The notes beneath the pieces are model-generated. The model was not told the DNA's origin. It searched no databases and worked only from the letters and a program-made list of their open reading frames with translations. From NCBI GenBank assembly GCA_964365025.1, contig CAYIOJ010000001.1:1-64000 (forward strand): 64,000 nucleotides of DNA, read 5' to 3'. A program made the position numbers and the translations under genes. Below, piece after piece: positions 1 through 8,030 of this stretch; the first letter of the stretch is position 1, and every line of letters begins with the position of its first letter. The stretch is from UBA10003 sp964365025 (GTDB lineage: Bacteria > Patescibacteriota > Patescibacteriia > Magasanikbacterales > UBA10003).

Positions 1-349
1 TTTTAAAATCAGGCGAAGGGTCGGGGCGATTATTAATAAAATCCCAGCCGTAAATATCATCCACATAGCCGTTTTTATCATCATCAATGCCATTGTAAGG
101 AAGTTCCGATTGATTGCGCCAGATATTATCAAATAAATCCGGATGCGCCACCTCAACCCCACTGTCAATCACAGCCACCACCACCTTGTTTGAACCGGTG
201 GTCTTGCCCCATGCCTCTGGCGCGTGAATGGCAGGCAAATACCATTGATTGGCAAATTGAGGGTCATTTGGTGTCTGAGCAAAAACAACCCCGACAGACA
301 TCTGGGTTATAATAACAAAAAATATCAGCAATAAAAAAATCCGTTGCAT
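1..349 (-). CDS. Subtilisin-family (S8) serine peptidase, N-terminal part
   Basis: The reading frame runs off the left edge, so only about 116 N-terminal residues are visible. Residues 1-24 form a signal peptide (MQRIF, a hydrophobic stretch, then a VFA-Q cleavage-like site), so the enzyme is probably secreted. A peptidase S8 start follows: a short linker ending in a QWYL motif, then VAVIDSGVEVAHPDL, in which the Asp of DSG is the catalytic aspartate of the Asp-His-Ser triad. Next comes a DDDKNGYVDDIYGWDF stretch typical of subtilases with a calcium loop. The His and Ser parts lie outside the window. It sits downstream of the MFS gene, separated by a GC-rich hairpin, and has no clear link to the glycan genes. 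Confidence 0.85.
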   Translation of the reverse strand, partial: MQRIFLLLIFFVIITQMSVGVVFAQTPNDPQFANQWYLPAIHAPEAWGKTTGSNKVVVAVIDSGVEVAHPDLFDNIWRNQSELPYNGIDDDKNGYVDDIYGWDFINNRPDPSPDFK

Positions 350-362
350 AATTAATTATTCA

Positions 363-451
363 TGGCGTGCCTATATCTTTTTTTTTGCTGCGGACTGTCG
401 CCGCGACCCTGCCTACCGGCAGGCAGGTGCAAAAAAGATATAGGCACGCCA
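363..451. repeat. Long imperfect inverted repeat with nested GC palindrome
   Basis: Arms at 363-388 and 429-451 match over 23 bases except for a T run three bases longer in the left arm. A second, GC-rich palindrome lies inside at 408-427 (CCTGCC...GGCAGG). It fills the gap between two minus-strand genes. It may act as a terminator for the MFS gene or be a REP/MITE-like mobile hairpin. No protein-coding content is seen. Confidence 0.75.
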
Positions 452-466
452 CTACTCATTATCAAA

Positions 467-1648
467 TTACATCTCCGCCTCCTCAATCGGCGCGCGATTT
501 ATTAAAGGATACAATAAAGTGAATAGAGAAGCGATAATGAACGATAAAGTAAAAGGATAAAAATCAATAATAAAAATCAGCATAATCAGGGGCATTACAA
601 TCAGACGACTGGCATTGAAAACCATATCCCTAAAAACCAGCAATTCAAAATATTTTTTACGCTGAAACATTTTATAAAACAGCGAAGCCCATGGTAAAAT
701 TAAAAATCTCTCGGAAACATTTTTATAAGAATCAATAAAAAACACTTTGACTGAAGCATCGGCAAACAAAGTTCCAAGCCAGCCAAAAAAATAAAACAAG
801 GTGCCTAGACGGAGAAGTTTTTGCGGGCTGAATTTATCCGCTAACTTGCCGGTCAAACGGATGACTACCACCGTGGCTAAAGCCGAAATGGCCGCCACAT
901 AACCGACCTGCTGGGCCGCGCCGAAAATAATTATGAGAAAAACCGGCCAAACATTGCGGCCAATGCTGGATTCAATGGCATAACCGGTAAAACTCAAAAT
1001 CAGGCTGGCATTTTTCTTTTGCCAAAATCTATTGATAATATTGCCGGCAGTAAAATTTATTCGCGGATGAATGTCTTTGGTAATCAAAAGCGGAATGACG
1101 GAAATGATAAGTAGTAGAGAGCCAATCAAAAACACAGCCACAAAACCGGAAAAAGCGATAATCAAACCGGCGGCCAAGGGCGAAAAAATCGCTCCAATAA
1201 TGGCAACCGTGGCCAAACCGGATAATAATTTGCCCACGCGGCGGCGATCCAGATGATCCACGAAATTCAAATCAAATCCGAAATTGTAAAACAAGGTGCG
1301 CAGAGTTAACAACAAAGGCAATAAATAAAAAAGCCACGGCGTCGCCTCCAAAAGATGCAGGCCAAGATAATAGATAATCAAAAACGGCGTGGAAAATAAA
1401 ATGGAGTGCTTGGCGCCGAATTTAGCCACCATTTTAGCCGCGGGTAAGGCCAAAACCACTGACCAAAAAGAACTTAAAAAAAAGAAAAAAAGAATCTGGG
1501 CCACTGAATAATGCAGATAATACAAATAAATCGGCACGAAAATACTGATCATGCTTTCGGCCAAATTCATGAGAAAGACCGAGAGATAAATCTCGTTCAT
1601 TTCCTTGCGGCAGAAAAATTGATGATGGCGGTGGATGTTGCGGAACAT
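467..1648 (-). CDS. Major facilitator superfamily transporter
   Basis: A 393-residue polytopic membrane protein with about 11-12 hydrophobic segments and a basic cytoplasmic loop after the sixth (around residues 195-215), the usual MFS two-half layout. Short charged loops such as AKMVAKFGAKHS and GKLADKFSPQKL resemble the conserved inter-helix MFS loop (G-x-L-aD-r-x-G-r-k). The substrate cannot be told from sequence. It starts at an ATG only six bases downstream of a TAAAAT box, so its mRNA may be leaderless. It is transcribed away from the DMT gene at 1784. Confidence 0.85.
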   Translation of the reverse strand: MFRNIHRHHQFFCRKEMNEIYLSVFLMNLAESMISIFVPIYLYYLHYSVAQILFFFFLSSFWSVVLALPAAKMVAKFGAKHSILFSTPFLIIYYLGLHLLEATPWLFYLLPLLLTLRTLFYNFGFDLNFVDHLDRRRVGKLLSGLATVAIIGAIFSPLAAGLIIAFSGFVAVFLIGSLLLIISVIPLLITKDIHPRINFTAGNIINRFWQKKNASLILSFTGYAIESSIGRNVWPVFLIIIFGAAQQVGYVAAISALATVVVIRLTGKLADKFSPQKLLRLGTLFYFFGWLGTLFADASVKVFFIDSYKNVSERFLILPWASLFYKMFQRKKYFELLVFRDMVFNASRLIVMPLIMLIFIIDFYPFTLSFIIASLFTLLYPLINRAPIEEAEM

Positions 1649-1654
1649 AGAGGT

Positions 1655-1660
1655 ATTTTA
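1655..1660 (-). promoter_or_regulatory. Extended -10 box for the MFS gene
   Basis: On the minus strand the sequence reads TGCTAAAAT, six bases before the ATG at 1648. The TGC extension could compensate for the lack of a good -35. The predicted start of transcription falls on or next to the start codon, suggesting a leaderless mRNA. Confidence 0.5.
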
Positions 1661-1687
1661 GCATTTTTCAATCAAAGGCGCAAACAC

Positions 1688-1716
1688 TTGACAAAAGATG
1701 GAAATTATGATAAGAT
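1688..1716 (+). promoter_or_regulatory. Sigma70-type promoter for the first DMT gene
   Basis: TTGACA at 1688-1693, a 17-base spacer, and TAAGAT at 1711-1716. The leader that follows can form a weak hairpin (CCAA...TTGG, 1722-1742). Confidence 0.75.
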
Positions 1717-1783
1717 ACACAGCCAAACTTAACTTGGGTTGGGAGAGATTTTTAGCACTTTTACAACTCGCAAGGAGGAAGTC

Positions 1784-2677
1784 ATGTATTGGCAAATACC
1801 AGTCATGTGCCGAGTCATCATCGGTTACATGATCGCACCAGCATTGATCAAGAAGATCGCTACCGCGCCTTCACGCACACGCTCTTTGGTGTGGCAGTAT
1901 TTCTTCTCAGCCGTTTTCGCTTTGAGCATCGCCCTGATCGCAGGCGCGAATCTATGGGAAACACGAGTGATCGCGGTGGCTATCATCGGCGCGTTCAACG
2001 CCTTTGCCTGCTATTGTCATTGGCGGGCAGTAGATATCAGCTTGAGCCGCACTTCGCTTTTCACTCAAGCAGATGACCTTATTTGCTTGGCCTTAGGGTA
2101 CATTATTCTTGGCGAGGGCAAATTCTTGAGTACCTGGCTTGGCATAGGACTGACACTTTCACTAGTGTCAGTATCTATATTCACCTTTGCCAAGACACGA
2201 ACGCCAAAGGCCGATAACGCCCAAAAGCCAGAACAAAAAAAATGGACTATCGGCATCTGGGTAATGCTTTACAGTGTTATCTGGGGGGTGGCCGTCTTTT
2301 CCATGCGCTACTTTTCTCTTCAGGGAATGTCGCTCCCCGGTTACATTGCCGCTTGGTATAGCGGTTCGTATATCGGCGCGCTCGTGGTATTCTTGCTGGG
2401 AGGCAAAAAAGAAGCGGGAGCACCACTCAAGAGGGCACAGATTCTACGAGTTGCCCCGCTTTCTCTGGTCATCTGGCTCTCTCTTATGTCGGTCTACTGG
2501 GCCAAGATGCTCGCGCCGATCACCGTGGTCCAGCCAATCTTCCAGGTCTCCGAAATGATATTTCCAACCCTCATTGGGCTCTGGATTTTCAAAGAGGCCA
2601 AGGAAATGAATATCTGGAGTCGCTTGGCCATTGTCCTTGGTCTAGCCGGCGGCACCATCATTGCCTTGAGTTTTTGA
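1784..2677 (+). CDS. DMT/EamA-type transporter, full-length paralogue
   Basis: A 297-residue membrane protein with about ten hydrophobic segments in two halves joined by a charged linker (around residues 140-160, rich in K, P and Q), like drug/metabolite transporters of the EamA type. The start chosen is the ATG at 1784, which follows AAGGAGGAA at ideal distance; the frame is open further upstream to 1739 without an SD. A close paralogue lies at 41684-42427 but lacks about 50 residues. Shared motifs include the N-terminal WQIP, APSRTR, NAFACYC-WRA, GKKEAG and APITV-QP. Base composition is clearly richer in GC than the glycan genes. It is a single-gene unit with its own promoter and terminator. 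The substrate is unknown. Confidence 0.8.
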   Translation: MYWQIPVMCRVIIGYMIAPALIKKIATAPSRTRSLVWQYFFSAVFALSIALIAGANLWETRVIAVAIIGAFNAFACYCHWRAVDISLSRTSLFTQADDLICLALGYIILGEGKFLSTWLGIGLTLSLVSVSIFTFAKTRTPKADNAQKPEQKKWTIGIWVMLYSVIWGVAVFSMRYFSLQGMSLPGYIAAWYSGSYIGALVVFLLGGKKEAGAPLKRAQILRVAPLSLVIWLSLMSVYWAKMLAPITVVQPIFQVSEMIFPTLIGLWIFKEAKEMNIWSRLAIVLGLAGGTIIALSF

Positions 2678-2701
2678 ACAACAAAGCAAAACACAACCCA
2701 C

Positions 2702-2737
2702 GCCCATCTCATGCCAGTTGAGGTGGGCATTTTTATT
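2702..2737 (+). terminator. Rho-independent terminator after the first DMT gene
   Basis: Stem GCCCATCTCA / TGAGGTGGGC, one G-T wobble, seven-base loop, then ATTTTTATTT. Confidence 0.85.
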
Positions 2738-2769
2738 TAAATTCTTCTTCTATTGCCAGAGGAAATCTA

Positions 2770-2797
2770 TTGACAATATCATATTTTGTGCTATTAT
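2770..2797 (+). promoter_or_regulatory. Sigma70-type promoter for the helical-family gene 1
   Basis: TTGACA at 2770-2775, a 16-base spacer and TATTAT at 2792-2797. The leader contains a GGCAA...TTGCC stem, and the start codon is preceded by GAGGTGA. Confidence 0.75.
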
Positions 2798-2868
2798 ATT
2801 AAACATATCTTAGGGCAAGCAAAGTGTTTGCCAAAAGAACAATGCTTTTTGACAAGTGAGGTGAGAGA

Positions 2869-3939
2869 ATGAACCCGACCATGACCCCTGAAGAATTCGC
2901 CGCTATGGCGAATACCGATGACACTATTCCCATCCCCGCCAATGATGACTGGAAGACAGACGCCGCACTCCGGCGCATTGAACGCAGGATGATCCGGGAT
3001 GAGAACAACCCAGCCGGCTTCGCGGCCTTCTGCCAGGCAGTCCTGGCCGTTGGCATTACCGACGCCGGTAACATGCTCTTCATCGAGCTGGGAGGAGTCA
3101 TCAACGGCCTCCGGCGCCTCAAGCCCTGCGACAATGACACGGTCCGAATCCTTTTCGAGAAAACGAGACGGGCAATCCACGACCTACCAGATGGACCGCG
3201 CAAGGAGCGGCTGGACGGCCTCTGGGACTACAATGCTGGCATTTTCGCTCGCGAGAACGGCGAATACGACCTCGCCGCTCGATCCCAGGAGAGTGGAGCA
3301 AAAAAGGCAGAACAGGCCGGCAACAGGGAGGGTGCGGCAATCTGTGCCTTCACGGCTGCGGTGGAATGGGTCAACCACGCCCTGGTCACTGACCATGGGC
3401 TCGCGCAGGCCGTGCAGCGCCTGCTGGACACGCAGAACAATATGGCTACTGTGCCGCCGACTAGCAACGAGTACCACTGGGTGATGTTCAATGCGCCCGC
3501 GCACCGCATCGTGGCAACTTTCTGGGCCGGCGTGCAGTATGATCAGCTTGATATTGATATTCAGACGCTTCGCCAACTCCACACTAACGACCCCAACATG
3601 GCCCAGGCACACGAGAGCACGCTCGCTGTGTGCTCCGCTATCCATGCCCTCGCGAAGGGAGACACGGATCGCGCTAGCCTCCTGGCCCAAGGTGTCATCT
3701 ACCACCACACCGACGAAGTCCATCCGGATTACTTGGCCACGGCCCACCTCGTTCTCGCAAGGATCACCCTGTTCCGCATCAGCGGACACAGAGGCTCCAA
3801 TCTCTCCCACAACCAGGAGGATGTCCATAGACAATACAAGTCCATCATCAACCTGCCACAAGAGGGCGCCTTCCAAGTGCGCGCCGTTGCTCGACGCGAG
3901 CTCGCCGGCATCAACGACACTGACAGGAACGCCGACTAG
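2869..3939 (+). CDS. Unrecognised alpha-helical (TPR-like) protein, family member 1
   Basis: A 356-residue soluble protein I do not recognise. It is mostly amphipathic helix with Ala-rich pairs (for example around residues 115-165 and 245-300) that look like degenerate TPR or other helical repeats. There is no signal peptide, membrane segment or catalytic motif. A second protein at 8031-9050 appears to be its homologue: the two align over their C-terminal two thirds, including a shared PAHR motif followed by a GV-Y, and a GA--VR--A motif near the end. Composition is about 60-65% GC in places, far above the neighbouring glycan genes, and codons favour C or G at third positions. It has its own promoter, a GAGGTGA ribosome-binding site and a terminator, so it is a stand-alone unit, possibly acquired. 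A scaffold or regulatory role is only a guess. Confidence 0.75.
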   Translation: MNPTMTPEEFAAMANTDDTIPIPANDDWKTDAALRRIERRMIRDENNPAGFAAFCQAVLAVGITDAGNMLFIELGGVINGLRRLKPCDNDTVRILFEKTRRAIHDLPDGPRKERLDGLWDYNAGIFARENGEYDLAARSQESGAKKAEQAGNREGAAICAFTAAVEWVNHALVTDHGLAQAVQRLLDTQNNMATVPPTSNEYHWVMFNAPAHRIVATFWAGVQYDQLDIDIQTLRQLHTNDPNMAQAHESTLAVCSAIHALAKGDTDRASLLAQGVIYHHTDEVHPDYLATAHLVLARITLFRISGHRGSNLSHNQEDVHRQYKSIINLPQEGAFQVRAVARRELAGINDTDRNAD

Positions 3940-4001
3940 CCGCTCTTGCCACCCGCCGCCTCACTTTTCATTGAGTGAAGCAACAGAAACGAGAAAAATA
4001 A

Positions 4002-4057
4002 AGGTCTGGTAGAGAAACTGCTTAACAGCGGCCAATCTGCCAGACTTCATTTTTTTA
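4002..4057 (+). terminator. Rho-independent terminator after helical-family gene 1
   Basis: Stem AGGTCTGGTAGA (4002-4013) pairs with TCTGCCAGACTT (4036-4047) through G-T wobbles, followed by seven T residues at 4051-4057. Confidence 0.75.
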
Positions 4058-4070
4058 CCTATCCAAGCTC

Positions 4071-4100
4071 TTGTTTTCCTACCTTATTCCGTGCTAAACT
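4071..4100 (+). promoter_or_regulatory. Possible promoter for the phosphoglycosyl transferase
   Basis: TGCTAAACT (extended -10 at 4092-4100) with a weak TTGTTT 18 bases upstream. The ATG lies ten bases after the -10, leaving little or no leader. Confidence 0.4.
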
Positions 4101-4110
4101 CATTTCAGAT

Positions 4111-5475
4111 ATGTCCAACACCTTTAAACAACTCATAATCCTTGCCGGAGACGCTTTGGGGTTTTATTTAGCCCTATTTTTGGCTTTAACTCTGCGCTAC
4201 CAAAAAAACCCCTGGCCGGAAACCTGGTCCAGCCACTGGCCGACCTTTTCTCTGATTTTTTTTCTTTGGCTGGTTATTTTTTATTTAAACGGCCAGTATG
4301 ATTTGCGCAAAACCAAAAATGACTTGCAATTTTTTAGTTCTTTTTTAATTGGAATCGGCATCAACTTGCTTTTAGCCATTGGCTATTTTTACATTGTCAA
4401 TTTGCCGAATTTGAGTCCCAAGACTATTCTGTTATTGTTGGTAGCCATTTATCTGCCTTTGTTCGCCTTATGGAGGCTACTGGCGCATTTTTTACTGCGA
4501 TCCTCTACCTTTGGCGCGCGCCTGCTTTTTCTAGGCCTAACCAAAGAGGCGCAAGAATTGATTTCTATTTTTTCCAATAATCCGCAGTTGGGATATAACG
4601 CGGTAGCGGTGGTGTCAGAAGAACAAAATCAATTTCTTAATGAACTGCCGGCGGCAGTGGAAAAATTATCCGGCTTTGATGGACTCTTGAATTATGTTAA
4701 AATCAAAAAAATTGACACTCTAATTCTGTCTCTGCCTAATACCGACATCGGTCTGAATCGCTTGCTTTATGAAATCATTCTTTCCCGCGTCAACATCGCC
4801 AATATCAATTCTTTTTACGAAACAATCACTCACCGCGTGCCTTTGGCCGCGCTTTCGGAAACATGGTTTTTGGAAAATTTAAAAGAAACGCGTAAAAATG
4901 TTTACGACAAAATGAAATTGGCAACTGATTTTGCGCTGGCCATGATAATGATGACCGGTTTTTTGGTTCTGCTTCCAGTCTTGGCGTTGATAATTTATCT
5001 GAATGACCACGGGCCAATTTTTTATCGCCAAACCCGCGTGGGGCGCGACGGCCAAATTTTCACTATTTGGAAATTCCGAACCATGAAAATTGGAGCGGAA
5101 AACAACGGTCCTCAATTTGCCTCTGTGGGCGACAGCCGCGTAACCGCCGTAGGAAAAATCTTGCGGCTGCTGCGTTTGGATGAATTGCCGCAAGCCATCA
5201 ATATCCTTAAAAATGAGATGAGTTTTATTGGGCCAAGACCGGAACGACCGGAATTCGTGGCGGAATTGCAAAAATTAATGCCCTATTACAACGCGCGGCA
5301 CTTGATCAAGCCCGGGCTGACCGGTTGGGCGCAGGTAAATTACAATTACACTGATTCTTTTGAGGGCAATCTGATGAAATTGCAATTTGATTTGTTTTAT
5401 ATCAAAAATCGATCCCTTTTAGTGGACGCGATTACTCTTTTGAAGACGATAAAGTTGATTGGGGCGGGAAGATAA
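4111..5475 (+). CDS. Polyprenyl-phosphate sugar-1-phosphate transferase (WbaP/EpsE-like)
   Basis: A 454-residue enzyme that would load the first sugar phosphate onto undecaprenyl phosphate at the inner face of the membrane, starting the glycan. Residues 1-120 hold about four membrane helices. Residues 130-250 form a Rossmann-like region (GARLLFLGL start). Another hydrophobic segment lies at about 275-300, and residues 280-454 are the bacterial sugar transferase domain. Family motifs are visible: FYRQTRVGRDGQIF, WKFRTM, LRLDELPQ with the catalytic Asp-Glu, SFIGPRPERPEF, and PGLTGWAQVNY. Length is normal for the family. It is convergent with the UDP-sugar genes at 5567-7863, with a repeat element between. 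The actual sugar (hexose or HexNAc) is not decidable. Confidence 0.9.
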   Translation: MSNTFKQLIILAGDALGFYLALFLALTLRYQKNPWPETWSSHWPTFSLIFFLWLVIFYLNGQYDLRKTKNDLQFFSSFLIGIGINLLLAIGYFYIVNLPNLSPKTILLLLVAIYLPLFALWRLLAHFLLRSSTFGARLLFLGLTKEAQELISIFSNNPQLGYNAVAVVSEEQNQFLNELPAAVEKLSGFDGLLNYVKIKKIDTLILSLPNTDIGLNRLLYEIILSRVNIANINSFYETITHRVPLAALSETWFLENLKETRKNVYDKMKLATDFALAMIMMTGFLVLLPVLALIIYLNDHGPIFYRQTRVGRDGQIFTIWKFRTMKIGAENNGPQFASVGDSRVTAVGKILRLLRLDELPQAINILKNEMSFIGPRPERPEFVAELQKLMPYYNARHLIKPGLTGWAQVNYNYTDSFEGNLMKLQFDLFYIKNRSLLVDAITLLKTIKLIGAGR

Positions 5476-5486
5476 CCAAAATTTTG

Positions 5487-5566
5487 GTCATTGCGAACGA
5501 AGTGAAGCAATCTCGTGCGGGATTGCTTCGTCGCTCCGCCAGCTGGCGGATGCTCCTCGCAATGAC
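5487..5566. repeat. REP-like inverted repeat (GTCATTGCGA type)
   Basis: The element begins GTCATTGCGA and ends TCGCAATGAC, with GAAGCAATC / GATTGCTTC inner arms, the well-known interspersed REP-like palindrome of many bacterial genomes. Its right arm carries a nested perfect 14-base palindrome at 5536-5549 (CCGCC...GGCGG). It sits between two convergent genes, a typical location, and abuts the stop of the epimerase at 5567. No transposase is nearby. Confidence 0.8.
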
Positions 5567-6481
5567 TTACTCCATTCCCCAGTCCGCTTTCAACATTTTA
5601 ATGCCATCTTCCAGTTTTATTGATGGCTCCCAACCAAGCAATTTTTTGGCTTTGGCATTATCAGCTCCGGAAAAACGCTGATCGCCCGGACGAGGATCAA
5701 CGAAAACAAACTTGCCACCCATAATTTTTACCAATTCATTAACTGTGGTGGGGCGTCCGCAACCGATATTTATTGTCTCGCCTTTGCCAATATTTTTTGA
5801 AGTAGCCGCCAAGATATTGGCCGTGACAACATCATTCGCATGAGTGTAATCGCGAAAATATTCTCCGTCGCCGCAGACAGTCATGGGCTGTCCCAGTTTT
5901 TTTTGTTTTAAAAATTTACCAATAACCAGAGCATAAGCGCCGTCCGGGTCAAAATACGAGCCATAGACATTGAAATAAATCAGACTTACTGTTTCCAGGC
6001 CGTATAATTCAGAAAATATCCGGCAATAATTTTCACCAATCAGTTTGTGCAGGGCATAAGGGCTGACCGGTATTTTAACTGTGCCGTTTTCTTTTAATAA
6101 ATTACCCGCCTCTTGACCGCCATAAGTGGATGAGGAAGAAGAAAAAACCACTCGCCTGACCTTATGACGACGCGCGGCCATTAACACTTTAAATGTGCCG
6201 TTGACATTGATGTCATGTGTCAATTCCGGATTTTCCACGGAAAAAGTGACGCGAGGCAGAGCTGCCAAATGAAAAATTGTGTCCACCCCAGGGCAAACTT
6301 TATCCAAATCATTATCGTTTCTAATATCGCCTTCCACATACTCGGCGCCCGATTGCATTCTATCTTCTTTTTTGCCAGCTGCGTAATTATCCAAAACAAC
6401 CACTTGGTGTCCGTCAGCCAGTAATTGTTTGACTAAATTTGTGCCGATAAATCCGGCTCCGCCGGTGACAAGATGTTTCAT
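5567..6481 (-). CDS. NAD-dependent UDP-sugar epimerase/dehydratase (extended SDR)
   Basis: A 304-residue extended short-chain dehydrogenase. NAD binding is shown by TGGAGFIGTNLV at residue 6, an Asp (VVVLDNY) for the adenosine ribose, the FHLAA motif, the SSSSSTYGG segment with the catalytic Ser/Thr, and YALHK as the YxxxK pair. It resembles UDP-glucose 4-epimerases and UDP-GlcA/GalA-type epimerases. Its start codon overlaps by four bases the stop of the adjacent UDP-sugar 6-dehydrogenase, so the two form an operon, which suggests action on a UDP-hexuronic acid or a related product (C4 epimerisation or decarboxylation). Exact chemistry is inferred. Confidence 0.85.
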   Translation of the reverse strand: MKHLVTGGAGFIGTNLVKQLLADGHQVVVLDNYAAGKKEDRMQSGAEYVEGDIRNDNDLDKVCPGVDTIFHLAALPRVTFSVENPELTHDINVNGTFKVLMAARRHKVRRVVFSSSSSTYGGQEAGNLLKENGTVKIPVSPYALHKLIGENYCRIFSELYGLETVSLIYFNVYGSYFDPDGAYALVIGKFLKQKKLGQPMTVCGDGEYFRDYTHANDVVTANILAATSKNIGKGETINIGCGRPTTVNELVKIMGGKFVFVDPRPGDQRFSGADNAKAKKLLGWEPSIKLEDGIKMLKADWGME

Positions 6482-7863
6482 ATTTTTTTAATTAATGTAC
6501 TGCCCACTGCGATAATCACATATCCCTTTTGCGCTAATTCCGCATATTGATGCTGCAAAATCCTGCGACCATCCATAATTAATGGCTTTTCCCCGGATTG
6601 CGCTAATAAAATATCGCCCAAACTTCTGAATTGCGGCCAATCGGTGGCAATGATTATCACATCCGCGCCTTTAATCGTGGCGACTTGATCGTCAAAATAT
6701 TTGATGATATCAGTTTTAGAAAATAATTGTTTGAAACCATCGGTGGCCGCTGGGTCGTATGCCTGAATCGCCCCAACTTGTTTTTCCAATAAAAAACTAA
6801 CGATGTCAATGCTGGCCGAATTGCGAGTGTCATTGGTTTCTTGTTTAAAAGCCAGACCCAACAGAGCCACAGTTTTCCCAGACCAGCTAAATCCAGTTTC
6901 TTTTTCAGCTCGACCAATAAATAATTCCAATTGTCGTTTATTGGCCAAATAAGTTTCATCCACCAAAACGGCATTTTGCCCGGCTGTTTGCAACTGATGC
7001 GACAGCGAACGCGCGTCTTTAATAAAACAGCTGCCGCCGGCGTACAAACTGTCATAAAGTCCCCACTTGCCAATGCGCGGATCACTTATTAAAATTTTAC
7101 GAAGATTTTCAAAATTTAATTCTGAAAAAGTTTCACAGGTTCTGCCGATGACATCAAAACAAACAGCCAATTTATTAAACAACATAAAATTGGCCAGCAA
7201 TTTTCCAGCCGCCGCTTCTTTGGGATTAGTTTCAATATATTGAACAGTGGAAGAATTATAAAAACGTTGATAAATTTGGCGCATCACCACAAAATCTTTT
7301 TCCTGCCAAGCGCCGACCACCACTCTATCAGGATGCAGTGAACCGATGATGGCCTTGCCTTCAACTAAAAATTCCGGATTGGATGCCACGCCAAAATTTT
7401 TTACGCCGGCTTTGGTCATTATTTTTTCCGTTTGCTCAACCATGTTAATGGGCACAGTGCTTTTGTTAACGATAACAACATCTTTTTCTTGCCGGCCATT
7501 GTTTCGTTTGGCCAAGGCCATGGCTAATTTTTCAGCCGCGGAAAAATAAAAAGTCAAATCACTCTCACCTGTCTCCCCTATTTCAGGCGTTGGCAAACAC
7601 ATAAAAATGGCATCGCAATCACTTAAAAACTTTTCCACTCGCGAGTAATCGGTTGTAAAAGAAATCCTTTCTTTATTGCGAATCAACAAATCGCCCAGCC
7701 CATCTTCAAAAAGGCAGGATTGAATAGTATCGCGGTCTACGGAGGATAGGGCGGCAATTTTCCGCGCGTCAACATCAAAAACAAAAACATCATGCCCGCT
7801 GTCAGCTGACACTGCCGCCGAACAGGCGCCAACGAATCCGGAGCCGATGTAGAGAAGGTGCAT
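6478..7863 (-). CDS. UDP-glucose/UDP-HexNAc 6-dehydrogenase
   Basis: A 461-residue member of the UDP-glucose/GDP-mannose dehydrogenase family, which oxidises C6 of a sugar nucleotide to a carboxylate with two NAD+. The N-terminal Rossmann motif is GSGFVGACSA (residues 7-16). NPEFLVEG carries the conserved Glu164, KLLANFMLFNK is the central helix, and GGSCFIKDA contains the catalytic Cys279. GLAFKQETNDTRNSAS marks the C-terminal substrate domain. Length and domain order are normal. It is the first gene of a two-gene operon with the epimerase. Whether the substrate is UDP-Glc or UDP-HexNAc cannot be read safely. Confidence 0.9.
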   Translation of the reverse strand: MHLLYIGSGFVGACSAAVSADSGHDVFVFDVDARKIAALSSVDRDTIQSCLFEDGLGDLLIRNKERISFTTDYSRVEKFLSDCDAIFMCLPTPEIGETGESDLTFYFSAAEKLAMALAKRNNGRQEKDVVIVNKSTVPINMVEQTEKIMTKAGVKNFGVASNPEFLVEGKAIIGSLHPDRVVVGAWQEKDFVVMRQIYQRFYNSSTVQYIETNPKEAAAGKLLANFMLFNKLAVCFDVIGRTCETFSELNFENLRKILISDPRIGKWGLYDSLYAGGSCFIKDARSLSHQLQTAGQNAVLVDETYLANKRQLELFIGRAEKETGFSWSGKTVALLGLAFKQETNDTRNSASIDIVSFLLEKQVGAIQAYDPAATDGFKQLFSKTDIIKYFDDQVATIKGADVIIIATDWPQFRSLGDILLAQSGEKPLIMDGRRILQHQYAELAQKGYVIIAVGSTLIKKI

Positions 7864-7888
7864 AATTTTTATTCTTTAAATTGTCTGT

Positions 7889-7917
7889 ATATTATCATAA
7901 ATTGTGTTTTTTGTCCA
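7889..7917 (-). promoter_or_regulatory. Promoter for the UDP-sugar dehydrogenase operon
   Basis: Minus strand TGGACA (7917-7912), 17-base spacer, TAATAT (7894-7889). Divergent from the promoter at 7933. Confidence 0.6.
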
Positions 7918-7932
7918 TTTTAGCGCCTACTA

Positions 7933-7961
7933 TTGACAAAAACAACTAAATTAAGTACAAT
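7933..7961 (+). promoter_or_regulatory. Sigma70-type promoter for helical-family gene 2
   Basis: TTGACA at 7933-7938, 17-base spacer, TACAAT at 7956-7961. The leader forms a GCCAAA-TGG-TTTGGC hairpin at 7984-7998, nested in an ATCCA...TGGAT pairing, ahead of an AAGGGGGAA ribosome-binding site. Confidence 0.8.
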
Positions 7962-8030
7962 AATGATAGAAAATCCAATGATTGCCAAATGGTTTGGCTA
8001 TCAGCTGGATTACCAACCAAGGGGGAATCA

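Noticed and set aside
1739..1783. Upstream start for the first DMT gene
   Set aside because: The ATG at 1784 has an ideal AAGGAGGAA site, and the paralogue begins at the equivalent residue.
3184..3876. Long antisense open frame (230 codons) inside the GC-rich helical-family gene
   Set aside because: It is a shadow of a high-GC coding frame; it has no SD or promoter, and the plus-strand frame has both plus a homologue.
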